NCBI GenBank assembly: GCA_001414345.1
Contig: LLCB01000355.1
Span: 1 to 55,338, forward strand
Direction of reading: 5' to 3'
Length of the DNA: 55,338 nt
From: Hymenoscyphus infarciens
Taxonomy: Eukaryota; Ascomycota; Leotiomycetes; Helotiales; Helotiaceae
Each line of letters opens with the position of its first letter. Positions within the stretch are counted from its first letter, which is position 1. Below are positions 45,517-55,338 of this stretch, piece after piece. The notes beneath the pieces were generated by a model. It worked only from the letters and a program-made list of their open reading frames with translations, was not told the DNA's origin and ran no database searches. The position numbers and the translations under genes are program-made.

Positions 45517-45698
45517 TACTATAGATATATCGATTTAACTAAACCCGAGCCTTAGAAGAGCTAGGTTATAACGTTATAACTAGTCTTTCTAAGAGCTATA
45601 TAACTTATCTAACGTCGGTACAACTACGTCGCCTTTTAAGCTTTATTCGCGCGTAGAGAGTTACGTATATAATCGGCCTTATATAGTATTTATAGAAA
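45517..45698 (+). repeat. Left terminal inverted repeat
   Basis: Heavily RIP-mutated arm, partner of 54,241-54,423. Palindrome at 45,565-45,580. Confidence 0.7.
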
Positions 45699-45888
45699 CG
45701 TAATAAAAAAAGACTAAAAACCTATTATATAATAATAAATTATTTATTTATATCTAAACTTAAAGCTCTAAATAGACTAAAAGTGTTCTAATAATTAGAC
45801 TTAGTAATTAACTAATTATTTACTTATATATATTTAGTCTATAATAGACTAAAAAGCTTCTATCTTTACTTTATTATAGACTAAAAAC

Positions 45889-46384
45889 TATGATAGCACG
45901 CTATCCTAGATTATTAGGTAATAGCTAAATTATTATATAATAGTACTATTCTGAATTGTCGGCATTTGTAAAACTGCTAATACCTCTAAGTAGTACCGAT
46001 ACCTCTAATACCTCTAGAGCTAAGATTATAAATAACCGATACTTATATAAGCGAAGTGCTAAAGGTATTAATATCTAACATTTATATATAGAAGGGATTA
46101 AGGTTTAGATATTATATATTTAGCTTTCTAAAGGATTAGAGGTTATATATTTAGCTTTTCGGCTCTTATTATTTAGTATTAGCTATATTAGGTAGGGCTT
46201 AGTTATTATTGTTATTAGAACTTAGAAGCTTCTAACCTTCTTATATATAGACGTTTATGTTTAGTATAGTAGAGAGATAGTTATTATTTTCTTCTATATT
46301 AGTATCTAGTATCTATATACGTTATTCTACTATACGTACTCTTATATAGCTCTACTATAGTTATATATATTTTGTACTATTATA
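45889..46384 (+). repeat. 5' LTR
   Basis: Starts TATGATAGCACG and ends TGTACTATTATA, 496 bp, the same length as the 3' LTR. It keeps some unmutated TG/CA (CTGAATTGTCGGCATTTG), so the two LTRs differ mainly by RIP-type changes. Confidence 0.85.
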
Positions 46385-49300
46385 TAAAAATAATAACTCT
46401 TCTTTACTAATAACAGCCTTAATAATATCTCTTTTTAAGCTTATTACTACTTCTTATTTAGAAGTCGATTTATACTCGATTTAAAATATTATAATAATAT
46501 TCTTATATAGCTAGGTAATTAGAGACTACCTAGACGGCTAGTAATAGTAGAGTTTATTATCTATATAAATAGCTAGTAAAAATCGTATTTTAGTACACGT
46601 TAAGAGATTAGAATATACTAAGTATTTCCTAAGAGTCTTAATAACCTTAGATTTTAATAAATAAGTTAACTTATAATAGTTATCTAGAAGGCTTCTAAAT
46701 CTAATCCTACTCTCCTCCCTCTTCTAATTTAATATTTAATATATTAGAATCTAGAGCAACCTCTAGTCTCTTCTAAGCTCTACTCTCAAGCGTAGAGCGC
46801 TCTCTTAGAGAACAAAGTCAAGCTCTTATCGAAAGGTTCTTAACTCGGTACTATACCTCTAAGAACAGTAAGAAACCTAAGAATAATAAAGGTAAAGGCT
46901 TAGTACTTAAAAGCTAGAGAGATTAATAAGACTTCTCTAATATAGATAAGATATAAGGTATAATCTAAGCTATAGAGGCTAAGGATTAAGAAAAAGAATA
47001 GAGAATTTTAGAATAAGATAATTAGATTACTTAATTATTAGACTTAGTATAGTAAATTAGTTAATAACTCTTAAATAATAACTAAAGTCCGAGTCTTATC
47101 TAACTTATATAAACACCTCCTTCTATCTCTTTAAACCGTTATTATAGATAAGACTCTACCTCTAATATTTATCTCTTACTATAACCTACTCTATACTTAT
47201 AACTTAAAAGTACCTTAAAAGCTCTTTAATCTATTAAAAGTAAGATTATAGAAAAAATTAAACTTTTAGATAATAGCGTTTTACTTATATATAAGTAATA
47301 AAGAATATTAATATATAATCGACTCTATATAAATACTAACTATTATTAGACGCTTTTAACTTATAAAGCCCTTATTTAAAAGATAATAATAAAACTCGCT
47401 TAGAACTACTTAAAGCCCTAATATAAGTCTAATATAAGTAAGATAGTATTTAAAGACTATAAAGAGATAATTAAGCTTCTTAATACCTACTATCTAATAG
47501 GTTATAAGAAGAAGGATACCTAAAACGCTTTTTAGTCTCTTTAGATAGAATAGAAGGGTTATATAAGAGAAAGTTTTATAGAATTTAAAAGTTGCTTTTT
47601 AAGTATAGTAATACTTAGAGAAGTATCTAAGTAAGATAAGTTCTACTATATATAAGATAAGCTTACGCCTTAGCTCTAAACCTAATTAGTTAATAGTAAA
47701 AGATACTAGAATACTAACTTTAATAAGATAGTAAGAGACCTATTATTTATAAATAAAGAATAGTATTATAATACTAAGTTATATATAACTAGTATAATAA
47801 GTACTAAAAAACCTATTATAATAAGCTTATTATACTAAAAGCCTAACGCTAATTGAACTCTATTTAGTTCTTTAATAAAACCCTTACTACTCTTATATAG
47901 ACTTTATACTACTTCTTAAAAAACTTCTTAATCTCTTAAACCCTCTTCTACTAGTAAAAGATTAAAAACTTTATCTATAGACTAACTCCTTATTAGTATA
48001 AAGTACTATAATTATAAGAAACTTAGGTATATTAAGCCTAACTATCTTAATCTACCTAGTATTAATAAGATAGAAGAGGATAATTAACCTAAGAAAGAAT
48101 AACTATATAAAGAGTATTCTAACTCTAACCTAAGTTAGAAGGAAAATAAAGAGGCCTAGGTAAAAATACTTTCTTAAGCTTATATAAATATAATCTAGCT
48201 AGACTTAACCTTTCTAAGCTTATAAGAGGAAAACAGTTCCTTATAAATACTATTCTTAGTATATAAGAATATAGTATTAAAATATAAGCTTTAATAGATA
48301 TAGAAGTAAATAGATACTTGTTTCTAAATCGACTTCTAGCCTTATAATTATTAAAAGTAATAGGTTTAAAGATCTAGAAATTACTTTATTTAGTATTTAT
48401 TTATAGATATAATAATAGTACTAAAAGCTAGGTAAATTAGTTTATATAACTATATTTAAATATAGATAAATATTATATTTATAACTACTTCTTTATTATC
48501 CTAGACCTTAGATAATAAGACCTAATTATTAATAATAAGTAGTTAAACTATTTTAAAGTTCTTCTTAACTCTTTAAAGAATAAGATTACTTAGCTAGCTA
48601 AATACTCTCTAACTCGCTACTATAGTACGGAAATTCTACTTTCTCTTTTTAGCTAGAACTAGAAACCTTTTTTAAATTACTAGTTAGATATAAACTAAAG
48701 AGAATATACTATCTAGTAATAAGAAAGATATAAAAAGAGTAGACTTATATATATAGCTAAGTTATTACTTCTATCTATAATAATACCTCTTAAAATTTTA
48801 ATATCTAACTTTAGTCTAAAGCCTTTATAAACTACTAGTATAGCCTTGAAAAGCTAGACCTTATACTCTTTTATTTATAAGATAAGTATAAATATAATAT
48901 ATTATAATATAAAATAGCTTAATTTAGAATTTTATATAACAAGCCTTTATAAGCTAGATTAGGTTATTAATAAGAGATTAGCCTCTCTCTAAGACGATGA
49001 TAAGATAAGAGCTCTAATATAGGCCTAACTCTTAAAGTATTACTTATTCTATAAAGACGTATTCTTAAAAGTAGCTTCTAATAAGCTTCCTTCTTACTAC
49101 AAATATAATTATAAGATTACTTTAAATAAGCTACTTCTTAACTCCTTTTCGCCTCTATATTAATAGTTAACTACTAAGCTTAAAGCTATAAAAGAGTATC
49201 TTATAAAGAACCTAGATAAAGGGTTTATTATTAATAGTAATAGTCCTTTTACCTCTCTTATACTCTTTATTAAAAAGGCTAATAGTAATAAGTTATAGTT

Positions 49301-52300
49301 CTATATTAATTATAAGAAGCTAAACGCTCTAACCTAAAACAATCCTTATCTAATCTCTTATATTAACGAGCTCTTTTCTAAGATAAGAATAATTAAAATC
49401 TTTACTAAATTAGATATTAGATAAGCTTTTTATTATATTTAAATAAACTTTAATTTAGAAGAGATAACTATATTTAAAACTAGGTATAGTATATATAAAT
49501 ATAAGGTCCTCCTTTTTAGACTCTATAATAGCCTTACTACTTATTAACGTTATATAAATAACGTCTTAATTAACTATTTAGATAACTTCTATATTATTTA
49601 CTTAGATAATATTTTAATTTATTTAAATACTATTAAAGAATATAAGGAATAGGTTAAGAAGGTTCTAAATTAGCTCTAAGAAGTAGAACTTTAGGTAGAT
49701 ATTAAGAAAAGCGAATTTAGTATTACTAGAGTTAAATACTTAGGATTTATCTTAACTATAAAAGAACTTAAAGTTAACTTAGAAAAAGTAGAGCTTTTAT
49801 AAAACTAGGTCTAACCTAATACTATAATAGGTATAAAGTCTTATCTAGGGTTTATAGGATTCTATAAATAATTTATTAAAGGTTATACTAAAATTACTAA
49901 ACCCCTAACTATAATAATATACTCTATAAAGCTATTTCTATAGACATTTAAATATAATAAAGCCTTTAAAGTACTAAGGACCTAGCTACTTACTATATAA
50001 ACCTTATACTACTTTAACTCTAATTATAATATAAAGGTAGAAATAAACTTCTTAGAAAGAGTAATAGTAAGTATATTCTTATAATAATATAATAGCCTTT
50101 AATACCTTATTAGGTTCTACTTATATATCCTAGTTAGCTACGAATTAAACTAAGAGATCTATAACAAAGAGCTATCTACTATTATAGAAGCTTTTAAGAA
50201 ATAGCACCTTAAACTTATATTATATTAGAAGTATATTAATATATATTTAAATTATAGATTATTAGAATACTTTATAATAACTAAGCTACTTATAACTAAG
50301 TAAGTCTAATAGATAGAGTTTCTATTAGACTTTAACTTCTAAATCTAATTTATATTTAGAAAGAGTAATTAAAAAGTAGATATATTAACTTAATATAAGT
50401 AAGACCTAAAAACCTATAATTAAACTAAAGTAAATAGCTACTTATATACTCTTTTAATATCTAATTATTTAGACTCTTAAATTAATACTAAACTTACTTA
50501 GACCTTTTTATAAGAACAGTCTATCTCTCTTAATATAATTTAGTTAGATAATATTCTAAGAATAAGTTTAAATATAATTTAGAAGTTAAAAGAAGATAAC
50601 CTATACTCCTTTTAAAAAGAACATTATTAACTTTTAAATAGATACTACTTCTTATTAGATAATTTACTACTCTTTAAGAATTAACTTTATATTTAAAAGA
50701 ATACTAAACTCTATATAAAACTAATCTAAGAAGTCTATAACTAAGTATCTAGTACTTACCTAAGTATAAAAAAGACATACTAGTTATTAGTATAATACTA
50801 CTACTAGGCTAGAATGTTTTTAGACTATAAGAGGTATATAGAGAATTATTAAGCTTATAAATACTCTTATTCTTAATAAACTAAGTAATAAGACTTTCTT
50901 TACCTTCTACTTATATCTAACTATTCTATATAATATTTATATATAGACTTTAAATTATTCTTAAAAGATAAACATAGATTTAATACTATATTAGTATTTA
51001 TTAACTAACTTAGAAAAGATTTAGTATTAATACCTTATTACTTAACTATAAATATTAAAAAACTAGCTAAACTTTTTATTTAATAGATTTACTATTTTAG
51101 CTACTACTCTAAATCAATTATATCTAATTAAGAACCTTAATTTATATTATTATTTTAAACTAAATTTTATTAAATAATTAGTATTAAGCTTAAGCTTAGT
51201 ACTATCTATTATAAATAGATAGATAGATAGATAGAGATAATAAACTAATATATTAATTAGAGACTAAGGCCCTTTATAACCTACTATTAAGATAACTAAA
51301 GCGAATTAATCCCTTTAATAGATAGAGTATAAATAACACTTCTATACTTATCTATTAGTATAACCTCTTATTAGCTTAAGTTTAGACTTAATCTAAAGAC
51401 TTTATAAGACTAGAATACGTTAAAGACTTCTATTCCTTAGGAACGACTTAACTATAATAAGGTAGTAAAAGTAGCTTAATATATATACTCTATTTAAGAG
51501 ATAGCTAAAAATAATATAAGTAAAGCTTAGAAAAAAATAAAGAATAGTATAAACTAATACTAAAAAGCTATTAACTAGAATATTAGAGATAAAGTCTACT
51601 TATCTACTAAGAATCTTAAAATAAATCGTCCTAGTTAAAAGCTTACTAAATAGTAGATGGAACTTTTTAAAATATTAGAAAGTATAAAATACTCTTATAA
51701 GCTAAAACTTCCTAAAGACTTATTAATTTATAATATTTTTACTTCTAATATACTTTTAAAGAATTTAAACATCTCTTTACTAGGATAAGAGGCTCTAGAA
51801 CCTCTACTAGATATTATTAAAAGTATATAAGAATAGAAGGTATAAGAAATACTTAGTAATAGACTTTTTAGAAGATAGCTATAGTATTAAGTTAAATAGG
51901 TTAGATATAATTCAGATCCTACCTAGTATTTTATAAATAATTTTTAGAGTTTACTATATTATCTAAGAGACTTTTATACTAAATATCTAAAAGAGCTAAG
52001 ACTACCTTAATACCTCTTTAAATAGCTTAATATATAAGAATTAAATAAGAATTAGATAAAAGAGTTAATTTATAAAACTCTATTAATACCCTCTAATTCT
52101 AGTTACTCTTAATAAAGAACTTACTATAAAAACCTAAGATAAAACACTAACTAGTAAGAATGTTTAAAATTAATAAAGTAAAGAACTAAGACTAAGTTAC
52201 TACTAAAACAGGGCTTACTAACCCTCTCTAAGCTATAGCCTCTCCTTCCTCTAACTTATTATCCTCCTCTCTACTCTCTTAAGCGTAAGAAGCCTAAATC

Positions 52301-53493
52301 GGCTCTTCCTCTACTACCTCCTTCTTATAAGGACGCTTCTTATCTCGACAACCTCCTATAACCAGCTTTAAGAAGGACGCTTATAAACTCTTTAGGTAGG
52401 CCTTAAAGAAGACCTAAACCTAGGTTTAGACAAAGGTCCTACTCTCTATAGTATAGTATAAGAACTGTTAAATATTAGTAACTAAAACCGCTTTAATAAG
52501 TAAGAGGTACTTATAGTAACCTTAGTATAAAGCGCCTAAGTCTCTTCTAAGAGAGTAAACTATACCTCTAAACTATTCTTTAGTACCTCTATACTAGTAA
52601 TAACTAATATCTTATCTAAGGCCTTAATAGCCTTCTTAACCTCTCTCTTCTCCTCCTTACTTATAAGCTTACTAAACTCCTTCTTAATAAACTATAGCAA
52701 CTATCTAAGTTAAAATAGATTTAGTATATATTTAAGATTAAACTTACTAAGATATATATAGTATTCTACTTTATATAGTACCTATACTTCTTTAACTTTA
52801 GCTTCTTAAAAACATATATATAATCTCTATTCTAAGATTTTACCTAAAGACACTGAACGTAGTAGACTTAGTAAGCAGCTAGAAATATACTAGAAGAATA
52901 TAGAAAAAGTATTTTACTATATTAGATTAGCTCTAAATCAAGTCTAATTAAGGAGAGAAGAACTTACTTTTATATATATATATATAATATATATATATAT
53001 TCTAAGAGATAAGTTAGTATATAAGGATATACTTAATTAAAAGGTATTCTTACTATTTATATTATTTAAATAAAAAGAAAAGAAGAAGAGAAGTTAGAAT
53101 CAAGGAAAAGTTATCTACTAATATACTACTTATAATAATAGCTATTACTTTATAATTATTATTTATTACTTAATAATTACTATTATAATATATAATAATA
53201 GTAAGAATATAATAACTCTATAGTAGCATACTACTTTCTATCTACTAGTTAATTATTAGCTTCTCTTTCGTTCGTATCCTATTATTATATAGTATATAGT
53301 AGTAAATAAAGAGTGATTAGCTCTTAAATAATAATACTACTAGCTACTAACTCTACTCTAACTACTAGATACTATAATAGTAAGATAAAGTTATATTCTT
53401 TATAATAAAAAGATAAATAATACTCTAATTAACCTAATACTATACTAATTAATAACTAAAGACTTAGGATAAGTCTTTTTAAAGAAGAGAGGA
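46385..53493 (+). pseudogene. RIP-destroyed gag-pol of the chromovirus
   Basis: Read with stops in place. The zinc knuckle at 48,004-48,045 appears as YYNYKKLRYIKPNY, with the CCHC residues all turned to Tyr (TGY to TAY, CAT to TAT). Reverse transcriptase runs about 49,170-49,870, with GFIINSNSPFTSLILFIKKA, TKLDIR and the catalytic motif as YLDN at about 49,597-49,608 (second Asp GAT to AAT). RNase H and the connection run to about 50,450. Integrase shows KLKLSTIYYK then INQYIN-stop-RLRPF near 51,190-51,290. The chromodomain is at about 51,831-51,942 (V-stop-EILSNRLFRR ... SDPT-stop-Y). Region 52,100-52,700 after the chromodomain is C/T-rich and unassigned. Confidence 0.85.
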
Positions 53494-53989
53494 TATAATA
53501 GTATACTATCCTAGATTATTAGATAATAGCTAGATTATTATATAATAGTACTATTCTAAATTATTAGTATTCGTAAAACTACTAATACCTCTAAGTAGTA
53601 CTAATACCTCTAATACTTCTAAGACTAAGATTATAAATAACTAATACTTATATAAGTAAAGTGCTAAAGGTATTAATATCTAATATTTATATATAGAAGG
53701 GATTAAGGTTTAGATATTATATATTTAGCTTTTTAAAAGATTAGAGGTTATATATTTAGCTTTTTAGCTCTTATTATTTAGTATTAGCTATATTAGGTAG
53801 AGCTTAGTTATTATTATTATTAGAACTTAGAAGCTTCTAACCTTCTTATATATAGACGTTTATGTTCGGTATAGTAGAGGGATAGTTATTGTTTTCTTCT
53901 ATATTAGTACCTAGTATCTATATACGTCATTCTACTATACGCACTCCTATATGCCTCTACTATAGTTATGTGTATTTCGTGCTATTATA
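53494..53989 (+). repeat. 3' LTR
   Basis: Starts TATAATAGTATA and ends CGTGCTATTATA, 496 bp. The first half is more mutated than in the 5' LTR, the last 120 bases less so. Confidence 0.85.
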
Positions 53990-54240
53990 TAAACCACCTA
54001 CTTTTAGTCTCTAATAGACTAAAAGTCTTCTTTAACTTAATATTTTTAAATAATTAATTAATTACTTATATACTTCTAGTTTATTAATTATTTAAAATAT
54101 AATACTTTTATTCTATTATATATTAAATAATTTTAAAACTTTTATCTCTTAAGCCTTCTAGTCTATTATCTACTAAAAGTATATATATAGATATATATTT
54201 AATTAAATAATATATAATACTTTTTAGTTCTCTTAGTTAT

Positions 54241-54423
54241 ATTTCTATAAATGCTATCAAAGGCCGATTATACACGTAACCTCTTACGCGTTAACAAAGC
54301 TTAAAAGGCGACGTGGTTATACCGACGTTAGACGAGTTATATAGCTCTTAGAAGGGCTGGTTATAACGTTATAACCTAGCCCTCCTAAGGCTCGGGTTCG
54401 GTTAAATCGGCATGCCTGTGGTG
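54241..54423 (-). repeat. Right terminal inverted repeat
   Basis: Less mutated arm. Perfect 18-base palindrome GGTTATAACGTTATAACC at 54,359-54,376. The outer 14 bases are unmutated. Confidence 0.7.
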
Positions 54424-54635
54424 CCGCAGTGTATCCACCTATTACTGTTGGAGTTGGTGGCATGACCCGGTTTCTAGCGGGGTTGGTTCACCTCTGACAT
54501 GCCTTTTTACCCTCTGTCCTGCCCCTTTTAAGGCGCTGTCACACTTGCGTAACGACCCCTTTTAAGAGGGAGTTCCCTACTATAACAGCGGAGATAATAG
54601 CCCACTTTTCTTACTAATAACGAGATTATATCGGT
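54424..54635. other. Unmutated 0.2-kb island between element and satellite
   Basis: Normal base composition with plentiful CpA/TpG up to about 54,600, beginning at the outer end of the right inverted repeat. It contains CCCCTTTTAAG-type words twice (54,532-54,541 and 54,566-54,576). No tRNA, frame or known motif; possibly remaining single-copy DNA. Confidence 0.6.
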
Positions 54636-55338
54636 AGAGTTATTAGACTCGAGAGGTCTAATATATATAGTAAAGTAGAAGTCTAATATATATATATATA
54701 TATTAGATTAAAATCTTCGCTATATTATAGTAAGATAGAACTATACTCTTATTAGACTCTAGAAGTCTATATTAAATTTAGTATATATAGTAAAATAATA
54801 GACTACTTTTATTAGACTTTAGTATATATAATAAAATATTAATCTACTTTTATTAGACTTTAATATATATAATAAGATAAAAGACTTCTTTTATTCAACT
54901 TTAGTATATATAATAAAATATTAATCTACTATTATTAGACGTTAAAGGTCTAATATATATAAGAAGATAAAAGCCTTCTTTTATTCGACTTTAAAAGTCT
55001 AGTATATATAGTAAGATATTAATCTACTATTATTAGACTTTAAAAGTCTAATATATATAATAAAATATTAGTCTACTATTATTAGACTTTAATATATATA
55101 AGAAGATAAAAGCCTTCTTTTATTCGACTTTAAAAGTCTAATATATATAGTATAATATTAATCTACTATTATTAGACTTAAAAGGTCTAATATATATAAG
55201 AAGATAAAAGGCTTCTTTTATTCGACTTTAAAAGTCTAGTATAAATAGTAAGATATTAATCTACTATTATTAGACTTAAAAGGTCTAATATATATAAGAA
55301 AATAAAAGGCTTCTTTTATTCGACTTTAAAAGTCTAGT
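54636..55338. repeat. 49-bp satellite with palindromic core, running off the edge
   Basis: The spacing between successive (A/C)GAC boxes is 49 bases (ends at 54,940, 55,038 [two units], 55,087, 55,177 after an 8-base deletion in one unit, 55,226, 55,275). Each unit carries a palindrome such as AGACTTTAAAAGTCT followed by AATATATATA. Two unit types alternate, one with ATTAATCTACTATTATTAGAC and one with AAAAG(G/C)CTTCTTTTATTCGAC, giving a 98-bp dimer. Units left of about 54,900 are more irregular. RIP-like composition. Confidence 0.85.

Larger units (their letters stand above)
45889..53989 (+). mobile_element. Complete Ty3/gypsy chromovirus fossil, 8,101 bp
   Basis: Two 496-bp LTRs (45,889-46,384 and 53,494-53,989) in direct orientation with TATRATAG.../...CTATTATA termini, a purine tract AAAGAAGAGAGGA just before the 3' LTR, and gag-pol remains in the order gag, zinc knuckle, reverse transcriptase, RNase H, integrase, chromodomain. 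Flanking 5-mers are AAAAC and TAAAC, so the target duplication is imperfect. All frames are closed by RIP stops; it cannot encode protein. It lies inside the inverted-repeat element at 45,517-54,423. Confidence 0.88.
45517..54423. mobile_element. DNA element with ~182-bp terminal inverted repeats, interrupted by a gypsy insertion
   Basis: The left arm 45,517-45,698 and the right arm 54,241-54,423 are inverted copies. Differences are largely C-to-T or G-to-A, i.e. RIP after divergence; for example the right end GCATGCCTGTGG corresponds to a mutated CTATAGATATAT on the left. Each arm contains a palindrome (GTTATAACGTTATAAC). Without the retroelement the element is about 0.8 kb and has no coding capacity, like a foldback or MITE-type element. 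No target duplication could be identified, so the superfamily is open. Confidence 0.65.

Noticed and set aside
51211..51234. GATA tetranucleotide run taken as a regulatory cluster
   Set aside because: It falls inside the mutated integrase region of the retroelement and arose from RIP of coding sequence.
45884..53994. Perfect target duplication for the full gypsy copy
   Set aside because: Flanks are AAAAC and TAAAC; one mismatch not explained by RIP, so only an imperfect duplication is reported.
1..55338. CRISPR arrays, bacterial operons, telomere repeats
   Set aside because: The window is fungal; tandem arrays found are satellites or coding repeats, and no telomeric TTAGGG run occurs.

Overview
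The window comes from a filamentous ascomycete (Pezizomycotina). Coding genes carry 50-120 nt introns with GTAAGT-like donors, CTAAC/CTGAC branch points and YAG/AAG acceptors. The RRP5, KRI1 and Rab5 genes are of fungal type, and the repeats carry an extreme repeat-induced point mutation (RIP) signature. A plant-associated or saprotrophic Leotiomycete would fit, but that is inference from general look, not from a marker gene.

The DNA has two compartments. The first is AT-rich and RIP-saturated: roughly 1-3,550, 4,400-12,680, 13,955-14,490, 41,880-42,940, 43,830-54,410 and 54,640 to the end. CpA and TpG are almost absent there while CpG is still common, so nearly every Gln and Trp codon of the buried transposons has become a stop. 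Recognisable relics are a complete 8.1-kb Ty3/gypsy chromovirus (45,889-53,989) nested in a DNA element with ~182-bp inverted ends (45,517-54,423), a truncated copy of the same retroelement (1,793-3,368), at least three isolated LTRs, a 3' fragment at 42,060-42,939, a hAT transposase relic (7,130-9,300) split by a solo LTR, an unnamed repeat in three copies, and a 49-bp satellite running off the right edge.

The second compartment is gene-bearing DNA of normal composition. Main island (14,490-41,880), left to right: an uncharacterised Gln-rich coiled-coil protein (-, 18,331-15,619); a small secreted glycoprotein, effector-like (+, 21,444-22,255); an EthD-domain gene with no visible start codon (+, 22,955-23,609); RRP5, the ribosome-assembly scaffold (+, 23,960-29,449); a 6.4-kb gene-poor convergent gap holding an imperfect tandem repeat and two related relic fragments; KRI1, a 40S assembly factor (-, 37,883-35,881); a Rab5-type GTPase (+, 38,311-39,148) divergent from KRI1 across 427 bp; and a secreted precursor made of 24-residue acidic repeats separated by Lys-Arg (+, 40,085-40,672). 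Smaller islands inside the AT-rich DNA hold a two-exon gene of unknown function (3,676-4,263), a Ras-like fragment (12,862-13,101), a methyltransferase pseudogene (-, 13,915-13,264) and a three-exon 124-residue gene (-, 43,468-42,977).

RRP5 and KRI1 both serve small-subunit ribosome biogenesis and Rab5 serves early endosome traffic; these are housekeeping genes. The accessory material (secreted protein, Kex2-type repeat precursor, small orphan genes, pseudogenes) lies at the edges of the island next to mutated transposons, a common arrangement in two-compartment fungal genomes. The best candidate for something undescribed is the repeat precursor at 40,085, which has a stop codon just ahead of what looks like its last Lys-Arg site and acidic tail.
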